Source of the DNA: CAYNLK01 sp964398055
Lineage (GTDB): Bacteria; Chloroflexota; Anaerolineae; 4572-78; J111
Length of the DNA stretch: 32,521 nucleotides
Reading direction: 5' to 3'
NCBI GenBank assembly: GCA_964398055.1
Contig: CAYNLK010000066.1
Span: 1-32,521 of the forward strand
Positions 8,038-15,232 of this stretch are shown one piece after another. Within the stretch, counting starts at the first letter, position 1, and every line of letters begins with the position of its first letter. Under the pieces are notes generated by a model, which was given only the letters and a program-made list of their open reading frames with translations, did no database searches and was not told the origin of the DNA. The translations under genes were made by a program, and so were the position numbers.

Positions 8038-9078
8038 TTAGCGCCGGAATGCCTCGGCGTAGAGACCTTTGTTGCAATCCCAATGGCAAACCCAGTCAGC
8101 ATTGATAATTGACTCCTCAGGGGTGCGGACCTCAACTTTGACATCCTCTGAGAAGCGGGTGAATTGCTTGCACTGGGCATCAAAGCCGGCGTCAAAAAAG
8201 CCTGGACAATCGTAGCGAACGACAGTGAGCCACCACCAGCCCTGCGCATCGAACAGGTTGGGCAAGACGACATCCCATTCTCCATCGCCCTTGTCGGGGT
8301 ACCAGCGACTGGCCCCGGTGGGGTGGGATAGCACGCTGAAGGCGTGGTTATCAAGCAATACGCTATAGCCGTTGACCAGGTTGCCGGCTTCGTCTTTGAT
8401 CCGACCTTTGAAATGCACAATGGCTGCATTTTCCGAGGCGTGCCAGCCGGTGGGAGTAAATTGATACTTAGGCGCTTCCGGGGCCGGCGGCGGGGCTTCC
8501 TCGGCTTCCTCTTGGGGTTGGGGCGGCGGCGCGGCAACAGCCACGGGCGGCGGAGCTACCTGAACTACGGCCGCCGTGCCCGGGTCACCGTTGATCTGAA
8601 CCAGCGAAGCGTAAACCCAGCCGGTGCCATCAGCCGTGAGCGGGTATTCTACCTGTAGCCAGGAGCTGTCGGCATTGCGACCGACTACCCGGGTTGTTTC
8701 GCCGGCCGGGCCGGGTCCGGCAATCGGATAATTTGTGCCGGGACCGGTGCGCACGTTCATATTTTGCAGCACGGTGATCGTGACCGGCTGCTCGATTGGT
8801 TCGGGTGTGGGCAGCGGCGACTCTGGCTGGATCGGCGTGGGGGTTGGGAGGGGGGTATGGGTTGCCGTTGGCGTGGGCGTTGCCGGATCTGCCTGGACAA
8901 AGGCCAGGCCCGCCGGCGTGGCGGTGAAAGTTGGCATTGGCGTGCGGGTTGGGGTAGCCGCTGCATCTGCCCCGACTCGGCTCACCAGACCGGATAAGCC
9001 GCAGCCCAGCGAGGTCAGGGCCAGGATAATTGGCAATAGATATAGCCACATTGGCGCATTCAATTTGTTGTTACCCAT
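8038..9078 (-). CDS. Pro/Thr-linker lipoprotein-like protein with bacterial SH3 domain
   Basis: A 346-residue exported protein. An N-terminal hydrophobic stretch ends at LTSLGC (C26), a lipobox-like but imperfect sequence. Pro/Thr-rich linkers (about 41-95) lead to a bacterial SH3 domain at about 100-163, recognisable by NMNVRTGPGTNYP, SWLQVEY and GTGWVYASLV. A Pro/Ala/Glu-rich linker follows (about 173-203), then a Trp- and Cys-containing C-terminal domain of about 140 residues that I do not recognise. SH3b domains often bind cell-wall peptides or polysaccharide. The start is set at ATG 9078, because GAGGAG lies 6 bases upstream; the ATG at 9084 touches the GAGGAG directly. It is the last of three similarly built genes in a row, 17 bases after the one before. 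Confidence 0.82.
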   Translation of the reverse strand: MGNNKLNAPMWLYLLPIILALTSLGCGLSGLVSRVGADAAATPTRTPMPTFTATPAGLAFVQADPATPTPTATHTPLPTPTPIQPESPLPTPEPIEQPVTITVLQNMNVRTGPGTNYPIAGPGPAGETTRVVGRNADSSWLQVEYPLTADGTGWVYASLVQINGDPGTAAVVQVAPPPVAVAAPPPQPQEEAEEAPPPAPEAPKYQFTPTGWHASENAAIVHFKGRIKDEAGNLVNGYSVLLDNHAFSVLSHPTGASRWYPDKGDGEWDVVLPNLFDAQGWWWLTVVRYDCPGFFDAGFDAQCKQFTRFSEDVKVEVRTPEESIINADWVCHWDCNKGLYAEAFRR

Positions 9079-9095
9079 CCGCATCTCCTCAGTAA

Positions 9096-9863
9096 CTATT
9101 GCTGCTCTTGCTTAAAGAAGTCGAAATGAACGTATTGGCGTGGTTCGGCGCTGAGATTCAGTTCGATCTCGGGCGAAACCTGTAATCCGCCTTCCACCAA
9201 GAAAACTTTGTAAACTCCGGGCGTGTATGGCCGGATCTCCAGCTTTGTGTTCATCAGATGATTATCGCCGGTACCCGGCACGGTGCTATCGGTCGCGCCG
9301 GGACCGGATAGTTCGCTCAAATATTCAACCCCGTTAGGGGCCAATACTTTCATTTGAAAGTCAGCCAGAGATTTGAATCTGCCCGGTCCAAGATCCAGCC
9401 TGATCCAGCCGGTAAATCGGGTTTCGCCTGGTGAGCCGGTATCATGCTGAAAATAGACTACGTTGAAAGGAAAGGCCGGCGTTGGCGTGGCCATTGGTTC
9501 TTCAGGCGTGGGGGGAGGGGGAGGCTCAACCGGCTGAACGGGCGCAGCCGCGGCCGGCTGAGCCGCCGCCACGGGCGCGGTTGGTTCAGCCGTCTCCGTT
9601 AGGGTTGGGCTGGGTGTAGGAGTGTCAGTTGAAGTTGGGGTAAAGGTTGGGGTCGGGGTCCGGGTGGGGGTGTAGTAGGGAGTTAAGGTGAAGGTGGGTT
9701 TGGGAGTTTTGCGGGGCAAAGGCGTTGGCGTAGGCGCCTGAACCAGCAAAGCGCCAACCGAACAGCCCAGGCTGAACGTCAGGCTGACAAATCCGACCAG
9801 AAAGAGATAAAATGTCCCTGAATTCCTTCTTTTGGCGATATTTTTTCTTGATAGCTCCATCAT
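9096..9863 (-). CDS. Pro/Thr-linker lipoprotein-like protein, C-terminal domain unknown
   Basis: A 255-residue exported protein of unknown function. The N-terminus is basic and then hydrophobic, ending in SLTFSLGC (C34), the same imperfect lipobox as the neighbouring gene. Residues about 43-130 are a Thr/Pro repeat linker turning into Ala/Pro. The C-terminal domain (about 131-250) is predicted beta-rich from its alternating pattern and ends QYVHFDF, which resembles the ending of the next upstream gene (QWVYDFM). Two adjacent ATGs (9863, 9860) are possible starts; neither has a strong ribosome binding site. The context suggests a cell-surface protein held away from the membrane by the linker. 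Confidence 0.78.
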   Translation of the reverse strand: MMELSRKNIAKRRNSGTFYLFLVGFVSLTFSLGCSVGALLVQAPTPTPLPRKTPKPTFTLTPYYTPTRTPTPTFTPTSTDTPTPSPTLTETAEPTAPVAAAQPAAAAPVQPVEPPPPPTPEEPMATPTPAFPFNVVYFQHDTGSPGETRFTGWIRLDLGPGRFKSLADFQMKVLAPNGVEYLSELSGPGATDSTVPGTGDNHLMNTKLEIRPYTPGVYKVFLVEGGLQVSPEIELNLSAEPRQYVHFDFFKQEQQ

Positions 9864-9877
9864 ATTTTAAGTAACAC

Positions 9878-9905
9878 CGCCCCAATCATCAAGCATGATG
9901 GGGCG
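9878..9905. other. Hairpin in the gap between two lipoprotein genes
   Basis: CGCCCC-A-ATCAT (9878-9889) can pair with ATGAT-GGGGCG (9895-9905), giving an 11-bp stem with one bulged base and a 5-base loop. It lies 15 bases before the start of the 255-residue gene and 69 bases after the stop of the 256-residue gene, so it may attenuate or terminate read-through. No U-run follows it closely on the minus strand. Confidence 0.45.
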
Positions 9906-9973
9906 TGATTGGCTTCTCCGGCCGCCGGTGGTAGATTATTGGATCGACTGCTGATTAGTGATTCCGTGGCTGA

Positions 9974-10744
9974 TTATTTCTGCGCCAGGATCATGAAATC
10001 ATACACCCATTGCTGCGGATCAGAAGAATATGACAGTGAGATAATTTCTGACTGTTGGGTGCCGCCGCTGTCGACCAGATAAAAGTTCCAGGTGCCGTCT
10101 TCCTGCGGACCTGGCTCAAATTTTAGATTACCCTGTTTAACATAACCGCAACCGAGACAGTTGGCGACGCTCCACGACCAGTCGCTGGGCGGGCTTTCGA
10201 CGTGCCGGCCAGATGGGGTATGGTCGCCCACCAATTTATAGCCGCCAATGGGGGTGTTATTGGTATCCACCACGGCCACATAAATGGTAATGACATGATA
10301 GCTGGTGTGCTGAAATTCCCGGTTGCCCTGCTCTGCTATTCTAAAGGGATAGGACGGGGTGGGCGTAGCCTCAGGGGTAAAGGTGGCGGTTGGCGGTGGT
10401 GGGGGTAACGTGTTCGCGGGCCGCGGTGTGTCGGTGGGTACCGGCGTATCGGTGGGTATTGGCGTGTCGGTCGCAACCGGTGTCGGTGTTTCGGTTGGGA
10501 TTGGGGTGATGGTTGGCGTAGGTGTATTGGTGGGCGTATCGGTGTAATTTGGGGTAGGGGTAAAGGTTGGCCTGGGGGTGGGCCGGCGCTGCGTAGCTTC
10601 GTCCTCAGCCGAGTTTGAGCTTAAACTGGCCAGAGCTTTACTTGATTGAACTCGCTGAACCACCGATTGGGCCAGACTGCAATTGACAGTTACCAAAGCG
10701 AATAATAGCGACGCCACCAAAAGGTGTCGCAAATTTCCCATCAT
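9974..10744 (-). CDS. Pro/Thr-linker exported protein, paralogue of its downstream neighbour
   Basis: A 256-residue exported protein of unknown function. A signal sequence occupies about residues 5-26. The cysteine at 22 (TVNCSL) is a poor lipobox, so signal peptidase I cleavage near SLAQS is an alternative. Residues about 54-132 are a Thr/Pro linker with repeated DTP units. The C-terminal domain (about 133-256) begins with TPTPSYPF, very like TPTPAFPF in the neighbouring 255-residue protein. It ends with DPQQWVYDF, like EPRQYVHFDF there. The two are therefore probably duplicates. The domain contains a Cys pair (NCLGCGYV) absent from the neighbour. Start codons ATG 10744 or 10741; AAGGA is about 10 bases upstream. 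Confidence 0.8.
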   Translation of the reverse strand: MMGNLRHLLVASLLFALVTVNCSLAQSVVQRVQSSKALASLSSNSAEDEATQRRPTPRPTFTPTPNYTDTPTNTPTPTITPIPTETPTPVATDTPIPTDTPVPTDTPRPANTLPPPPPTATFTPEATPTPSYPFRIAEQGNREFQHTSYHVITIYVAVVDTNNTPIGGYKLVGDHTPSGRHVESPPSDWSWSVANCLGCGYVKQGNLKFEPGPQEDGTWNFYLVDSGGTQQSEIISLSYSSDPQQWVYDFMILAQK

Positions 10745-10782
10745 CAGTCACGCATCCTTCCTTCGTTCTTTGACCAGACGGT

Positions 10783-10810
10783 ATTATAGCATGGCGGCAA
10801 GAGGTCGCAA
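10783..10810 (-). promoter_or_regulatory. Probable sigma70-type promoter for the lipoprotein array
   Basis: On the minus strand, TTGCGA (10805-10810) and TATAAT (10783-10788) are separated by 16 bases, about 40 bases upstream of the first array gene. The -10 is a perfect match and the -35 is partial. No promoter of similar quality was seen for the two genes after it. Confidence 0.5.
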
Positions 10811-10879
10811 AAGAGGGGGGCATTTGTGGTACTGCGTCTTTTGGATTTTTCTGGTAATAATGATTGCAGGGGCGAGGTT

Positions 10880-11677
10880 CTAAAAGGTCTCTTCATCCGG
10901 CGCAGCAAACTTGATCCGGATGTCTGCGCCTCGACCGGCCAGAGCGAGGTTGTTCTTGATCACCGTGACATTAGCTTTGTAAGCTGCAACTACGCCAGCC
11001 CGGTGGGTCCAGCTTTCATCCTGGATCCACAAGCGAAGGTCGGTCAGTTCGGCCAGGGGAAAGCCGGCAGGATAGTTGTGCGGGTTGAACGGGTTGGTGG
11101 TTTGGGCCGTGGTTAAGAACAAAAAAACGGGACTTGATGACCTGACAATATTTCGGAGGCGCCCGAGTAAGGCCTTCCGTAAATTGGGGGAGGCCTGGCT
11201 GAGCACCCTGCTCGTCTGTCCAAAAACCACAATGATCAAGCCTTCATTCTGAGAGGCAACTTCGAGCACTGTCAGGGCTGCAAAGACGGTCTCCGGCTGG
11301 TTAAGCAGTAAGTGTGGGGCAATCAGGCCGCATTGCTCGGCTTGCCAGGGGTCAAAATTGTGGCTCAGATCAATGATGGTCACCAGTTGTTGTTTTCGCT
11401 GAACGTTGGCGGCGATCCGAACGGCAATATTGATAGCGCCGCTACTGGCCAGGTTGCCTCCAGGCCCCATCAGCTCGGTGATTCGCCCGCAAGGCAGGCC
11501 GCCGATACCAACTGCTTTATCCAGGGACCGAAACCCTGTCGGTATGGTAACCAGATCTTTGGGGGCAATATTGGCGTCGGCTAACGCGGGTAGCTGAAAC
11601 CGGCTAAAGGGGTTGATCAGGATGCCGGCCACGCTTTCAACAACTTTTTTGACTTGGCCTGAGTTTTTCGCAAACAT
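10880..11677 (-). CDS. RecA/ImuA-like protein with degraded Walker motifs, LexA-controlled
   Basis: A 265-residue RecA-fold protein without a normal ATP site. Residues 45-70 resemble the RecA sequence before Walker A: IPTGFRSLDKAVGIGGLPCG, then GRITELMGP. The P-loop itself reads GPGG...SSGAI (71-82), so the RecA Lys and Thr of SSGKT are Ala and Ile. The Walker B position reads LIIVVFG (147-153), lacking the Asp. The C-terminal part (VTVIKNNLA, ADIRIKF) again resembles the RecA core end. It lacks the RecA C-terminal domain. Its promoter contains a perfect LexA box. ImuA/SulA-type RecA relatives are the closest idea I can offer, but no imuB or dnaE2 is adjacent. AAGGTGA ends 8 bases before the ATG. 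Function is inferred to be in the DNA-damage response, not shown. Confidence 0.75.
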   Translation of the reverse strand: MFAKNSGQVKKVVESVAGILINPFSRFQLPALADANIAPKDLVTIPTGFRSLDKAVGIGGLPCGRITELMGPGGNLASSGAINIAVRIAANVQRKQQLVTIIDLSHNFDPWQAEQCGLIAPHLLLNQPETVFAALTVLEVASQNEGLIIVVFGQTSRVLSQASPNLRKALLGRLRNIVRSSSPVFLFLTTAQTTNPFNPHNYPAGFPLAELTDLRLWIQDESWTHRAGVVAAYKANVTVIKNNLALAGRGADIRIKFAAPDEETF

Positions 11678-11680
11678 AAA

Positions 11681-11702
11681 AAGCTCACCTTTAGGTAAGC
11701 TT
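11681..11702. promoter_or_regulatory. 22-bp imperfect palindrome over start site and ribosome binding site
   Basis: On the minus strand AAGCTTACCT and AGGTGAGCTT face each other across two A residues. They are reverse complements except for one position that would be a G-U pair in RNA. The palindrome starts immediately after the TATAAT and includes the AAGGTGA ribosome binding site of the RecA-like gene. It could be a second operator, or, if transcription begins early enough, an RNA hairpin that hides the ribosome binding site. Confidence 0.5.
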
Positions 11703-11732
11703 ATTATACCAGAACATATGTTCTGTTGTCAA
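11703..11732 (-). promoter_or_regulatory. Consensus sigma70 promoter of the RecA-like gene
   Basis: Minus strand TTGACA (11727-11732) and TATAAT (11703-11708), both exact consensus, with an 18-base spacer. The transcription start is expected near 11696, about 20 bases before the ATG at 11677. The spacer is occupied by the LexA box, so a bound repressor would cover RNA polymerase's binding site. Confidence 0.85.
11711..11724. promoter_or_regulatory. Perfect LexA (SOS) box, Gram-positive type
   Basis: AGAACATATGTTCT is a perfect 14-base palindrome and matches the Bacillus-type DinR/LexA operator GAAC-N4-GTTC. It sits between the -35 and -10 of the RecA-like gene. I found no second copy of this motif elsewhere in the window. 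Confidence 0.85.
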
Positions 11733-11771
11733 TAGTTAGAGCCGATTTGATTGGCCTTTTGCAAAAAAGAG

Positions 11772-12611
11772 TTAGTCTTTAGACTCACCATTCAACGACA
11801 GTTTGGCCCAAAGGGGATAATGATCGCTGGCGCTTGTATTGCGCCACACTCCAGTTGTGCCGTCAGAAGCACCTCTGGCAAATATGTGGTCCAGGGTGAA
11901 GCCAAATTTACCCCGTTCAAACGTATAACCGGCCCCCCGAGAAATCCGTTCCAGTCCAAACTGCGCAAATTGTTGTTCCAGCTCGATAATGCTATGGGCA
12001 GTAAAGGTGTTGAAATCACCAGCCACAATAATGTGAGGCTGATCCTTACCAATATTCTGGAGTAATGTTTCAACTTGCTCTTTTCTTCTTTGACCGTTTA
12101 ACCAGACTGTTTCAGTGTGAATGCTGTAGACAACCAGTTCGGTGGCTCCAACCGTAATCACAGCTTTAACGGCAATGCGCATCTGCCTGTTTCTGGGATT
12201 CTGGTAGGGGAGCAGCAGTTTGGCCGGCTCAGAGATTGGCCAAACTGACAGAATGGCGTTGCCAAAATTCTTGTCGTGATGCGTATGGACTGAGGCCGGA
12301 AAGTAGACGTAATTATAGTTTAGAGCTTGGGCAATAGTCGCCACCCCGGCTTCGTCCATCTCCTGAAGTATCAGGATATCAGCATCCTGTAGTTCCTCAA
12401 CTTCGGCTAACTCGGCGCTGGCTTGCTCAATCAACTTGGAGAATCTGATATTCCAGGTGATGACCTTTAGCTCACCCTGGAAATCGGGCGATGTTTGCGC
12501 GAAGTTGCCGACAAACATCGGCTCATCAGGGTGCCGATAGTTTTGCATAGGTTGGCACGCCACCAGTAAAGCCAGGGTACTCGATAGAAAGAGGGAGGTT
12601 TTGCGGATCAT
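11772..12611 (-). CDS. Lipoprotein of the endonuclease/exonuclease/phosphatase (EEP) fold
   Basis: A 279-residue protein with an N-terminal signal ending in a good lipobox, LLVAC (lipidated Cys C19). The EEP metal and catalytic motifs are complete: TWNIR (N54), LQEMD (E84), YSIHTE (H165), GDFN (D199, N201), LDHIF (D241, H242) and SDHYP (D263, H264). The family includes DNases, phospholipase-like sphingomyelinases and phosphoesterases, all metal dependent. Being outside the membrane, it would act on extracellular DNA, lipid or another phosphoester; the substrate is not evident. It is upstream of the RecA-like gene on the same strand, but that gene has its own promoter 50 bases away, so a shared role is not implied. 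A weak ribosome binding site makes the start slightly uncertain. Confidence 0.88.
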   Translation of the reverse strand: MIRKTSLFLSSTLALLVACQPMQNYRHPDEPMFVGNFAQTSPDFQGELKVITWNIRFSKLIEQASAELAEVEELQDADILILQEMDEAGVATIAQALNYNYVYFPASVHTHHDKNFGNAILSVWPISEPAKLLLPYQNPRNRQMRIAVKAVITVGATELVVYSIHTETVWLNGQRRKEQVETLLQNIGKDQPHIIVAGDFNTFTAHSIIELEQQFAQFGLERISRGAGYTFERGKFGFTLDHIFARGASDGTTGVWRNTSASDHYPLWAKLSLNGESKD

Positions 12612-12645
12612 TCAACGCTCTATGATCAATTTAATGATTTTACCG

Positions 12646-12674
12646 ATTTTATCGAAAGAGTTTGAAACAATCAA
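12646..12674 (-). promoter_or_regulatory. Probable promoter of the EEP lipoprotein gene
   Basis: Minus strand TTGATT (12669-12674) and TAAAAT (12646-12651), with a 17-base spacer, about 35 bases upstream of the start codon. It lies back to back with a candidate promoter for the divergent O-antigen ligase gene. Confidence 0.5.
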
Positions 12675-12679
12675 ATCGA

Positions 12680-12709
12680 TTGGGCCGCGCCAGCCGATTA
12701 TGTTATATT
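12680..12709 (+). promoter_or_regulatory. Candidate promoter of the O-antigen ligase-like gene
   Basis: TTGGGC (12680-12685) and TATATT (12704-12709), with an 18-base spacer, are 37 bases upstream of the ATG at 12747. Both boxes are partial matches. Confidence 0.4.
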
Positions 12710-12746
12710 TATCTCGCCGTAGAGCCTTACCCAAAAATGTGAGCCG

Positions 12747-14603
12747 ATGACTTTTCATACCCGTAGCTATCTCAGCCGTCTTTTGCCCCTGGCCCGCCAG
12801 GTTGTGGCCCTCGAATTGGCCTGGCCCTGGCCGCTTTTAGCGATTGGGCTGTTCGGCATTACTAATCCGCTCATTAATCTTATTGTTATCGGGTTGGCGT
12901 TACTACCCTGGCCGGCTCGCTGGTTAGTGGCTGGTCGCTGCTCCCACCCCTCCGTTTTGGCCGGGCCACTCCTGTTGTTAGCCATAAGCGCTTTGCTGAG
13001 TACAGTGGTCGCTTATGATCCGGCGCTCAGTTGGCCGATGTTTTTGACCTTGCTGGGCAGTCTCAGCCTTTTTTTTACCGTGGTGAACACCACCGTTGCT
13101 GGCCGGCGAGTTGCTGAGGGTCTGGTTGTGATCGCGGCTTTAGCGGCGCTCTATTTTGTTGGGCAGTATGGCTATTTTGAATATCCCACCGAGACTGGCA
13201 GATTGGCAAGCCTGGGCCGGGCAACCGGACAGGTTCTCCCTGATTTGGCCGTGGTCACGCCCCACCCCAATGCGGTAGCCGGTTTTTTGGCCAGCGTTTT
13301 CTGGTTGAGCTTGGTTATATTCTGGTCAGCCGGGAAGTCGGGTGATTCACCGGCCGGTAGGTTGGCGGTCATTGTTTGGGGCGGCATGGTAACCCTGATC
13401 GGTTATGGACTGCTCATAACCAATTCCCGCGGGGCCTGGGTGGCCCTGATTGTTACGGCGGTGTTATGGGGATTTATGGCTCTCCCTGATAGGACAGTTC
13501 GCCGGCGGGTTGGGCTGATGGGGTTGGCGGCGGTGATTTTCGGTCTCCTGGTCACTGTTTACTTTTGGCCGGAACTGGCGCAACTGCCTTATTCGGCTTC
13601 GCTGCGACAAACTTTGCACAGCCGGTTGGCCCTCTATCGCAACAGTCTTTATCTATTCCCGGATTACCTTTTTACCGGGATTGGTCTGGGCGAAGTTTTT
13701 GCCCTGATTTATTCCCGTTATCAGTTGCTTATTCCGGTGCCATTTCTCTTCTATGCCCACCAGCTTTTTCTGGCCGTGGGTTTGAGTCTGGGGCTGCCGG
13801 GGCTGGCAGCATTGCTCTGGCTGATCCTGGCCTTTTACCGTTTTGTTTATCGGGTCGAACAGAGTGGACCGGTATCCCCTATGTTTCCTCTGTTTCGAGC
13901 CAGTTGGTTAGGGGTTACCGTTGTTTTCGGGCACGGCTTGAGCGACTCGCCCCAATGGGCAGCCCCGGGCTGGACGATGCCGCTGTTGTTTGCCTTACTG
14001 GGATTAACGATAGCTGTAGGGTGTTCGGTCTGGTTGCAGCCTGACAGGCAGGTGGTTGGGGTAAGAGACCCAGACCTGGTAGAAGGCCGTCATCGTAACA
14101 TTCTCATTTCGTTTATGGTAGTTGTAATAGTTTGTTTGGGGCTGTTTTTTTGGCGGCCCTTACTGAGTCTGGGGTACGCCAATCTAAGCTCGCTTTACCA
14201 GAGCCGGGCCGATTTGGCGGCGGCGCTTGATGAAACAGAACGTCGAGTTGCGCTTGAACAGGCCACAACCTGCTTTGACCGCGCCCTCCGTTTGAATCCG
14301 ACCAACCCTGTGGCTAACCGGCGTTTGGGCCTGCTGGCCCTGGATCAACGCAATTTCGGCGTGGCTATAGCGCATTTTGAGCAAGCTTACGCCCGAGAAC
14401 CGCACAATCAGGCCACGTTAAAAGGGCTGGGCCTGGCTTATCTGTGGACTGGCCAGTTGGACTCAGCCGAGCGGCTGCTGCGGCAACTCGATCCTCCCGG
14501 CAACTTAATCAATGAGCTGGAAGGCTGGCGGTGGTGGTGGCGAACTCAGCAGCGACATGATCTCTCACACTATGCCGATCAGATGCTGCAACGGTTGAAG
14601 TAA
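12747..14603 (+). CDS. O-antigen ligase/polymerase-family membrane protein with C-terminal TPRs
   Basis: A 618-residue protein. The first about 450 residues are strongly hydrophobic with around ten membrane segments. A Wzy_C/WaaL-like centre includes a periplasmic loop after TPHPNAVAGFLA and the signature LLITNSRGAWVAL near residue 230. The last about 130 residues, after a final membrane segment (LISFMVVVIVCLGLFFW), form tetratricopeptide repeats (ALEQATTCFDRALRLNPTNP, GVAIAHFEQAYAREPHN). Such proteins ligate or polymerise surface polysaccharide or glycosylate proteins, and TPRs are common in the Chloroflexota and Firmicutes forms. The neighbours (acetyltransferase, GT4, galE, GT2) support a cell-surface glycan role. 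Its stop lies only 2 bases from the convergent acetyltransferase stop, so there is no room for a separate terminator. Confidence 0.87.
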   Translation: MTFHTRSYLSRLLPLARQVVALELAWPWPLLAIGLFGITNPLINLIVIGLALLPWPARWLVAGRCSHPSVLAGPLLLLAISALLSTVVAYDPALSWPMFLTLLGSLSLFFTVVNTTVAGRRVAEGLVVIAALAALYFVGQYGYFEYPTETGRLASLGRATGQVLPDLAVVTPHPNAVAGFLASVFWLSLVIFWSAGKSGDSPAGRLAVIVWGGMVTLIGYGLLITNSRGAWVALIVTAVLWGFMALPDRTVRRRVGLMGLAAVIFGLLVTVYFWPELAQLPYSASLRQTLHSRLALYRNSLYLFPDYLFTGIGLGEVFALIYSRYQLLIPVPFLFYAHQLFLAVGLSLGLPGLAALLWLILAFYRFVYRVEQSGPVSPMFPLFRASWLGVTVVFGHGLSDSPQWAAPGWTMPLLFALLGLTIAVGCSVWLQPDRQVVGVRDPDLVEGRHRNILISFMVVVIVCLGLFFWRPLLSLGYANLSSLYQSRADLAAALDETERRVALEQATTCFDRALRLNPTNPVANRRLGLLALDQRNFGVAIAHFEQAYAREPHNQATLKGLGLAYLWTGQLDSAERLLRQLDPPGNLINELEGWRWWWRTQQRHDLSHYADQMLQRLK

Positions 14604-14605
14604 AC

Positions 14606-15232
14606 TCATAATTGCTCCGACATAGCCCAGGTGAACCGGTCAATGGCCACCGTTTGTTGACAGGCCGGGCAGCGGGTTATTATTTGTTCCCCTTCCACCG
14701 AGTCTTGACGTAGCCGACCACCACATGGGCAAACAAAACCACGCAATCGGGCCGGATTGCCCAGCACCAGTCCATAATCCGGGACGTCTCGGGTGACAAC
14801 CGCCCCGGCCCCAATCATCGCCCACCGTCCAATCGTTATCCCGCAGACAATGGTCGCGTTTGCGCCGATAGCGGCCCCTTGACGAACCAGGGTGGGGCTT
14901 AGCTGCCAATCATCTCCTGATTTAAGCGAACCATCTGGATTAATGGCCCGCGGCGATTTGTCGTTGGTAAAAACGCAGTGGGGCCCACAAAAAACGCCAT
15001 CCTCAATGGTTACACCGTGGTAAACTGAAACGTAATTTTGAATTTTTACATTGTTGCCAATGATGACGCCGCTGTCCACGTACACCCCCTTGGACAGGAT
15101 GCAGTTGACCCCAATCCTGGCTCCTTCTCGAATTTGGGCCTGGTGCCAGATCACCGTGCCAGAACCAATCTCGGCGTGGGACGAAACATCTGCTGTGGGG
15201 TGAATTCTGGCTTGACTGGGTTGGTTCATCAT
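14606..15232 (-). CDS. Left-handed beta-helix sugar N-acetyltransferase (WbpD/WlbB-like) with zinc ribbon
   Basis: A 208-residue hexapeptide-repeat acyltransferase. Repeats run from about residue 10 (IHPTADVSSHAEIGSGTVIW) to about 160, with a loop containing the expected histidine (SVYHGVTIEDGVFCGPHC) and the family motif VFTNDKSPRA. This pattern matches acetyltransferases that acylate UDP- or dTDP-amino sugars for surface glycans. A short C-terminal zinc ribbon follows (CPCG near 170 and CPAC near 188), which the Pseudomonas WbpD does not have. It is translationally coupled to the GT4 gene: the start ATG overlaps the GT4 stop as ATGA, with AGGAG 4 or 7 bases upstream of the two adjacent ATGs (15232 and 15229). 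The exact sugar is unknown. Confidence 0.85.
   Translation of the reverse strand: MMNQPSQARIHPTADVSSHAEIGSGTVIWHQAQIREGARIGVNCILSKGVYVDSGVIIGNNVKIQNYVSVYHGVTIEDGVFCGPHCVFTNDKSPRAINPDGSLKSGDDWQLSPTLVRQGAAIGANATIVCGITIGRWAMIGAGAVVTRDVPDYGLVLGNPARLRGFVCPCGGRLRQDSVEGEQIITRCPACQQTVAIDRFTWAMSEQL

Noticed and set aside
9560..10560. GT-rich, repeat-like DNA that could be mistaken for a CRISPR array or minisatellite
   Set aside because: The repeats are the codons of Thr/Pro linkers in the minus-strand lipoproteins; spacing is irregular and there are no unique spacers.
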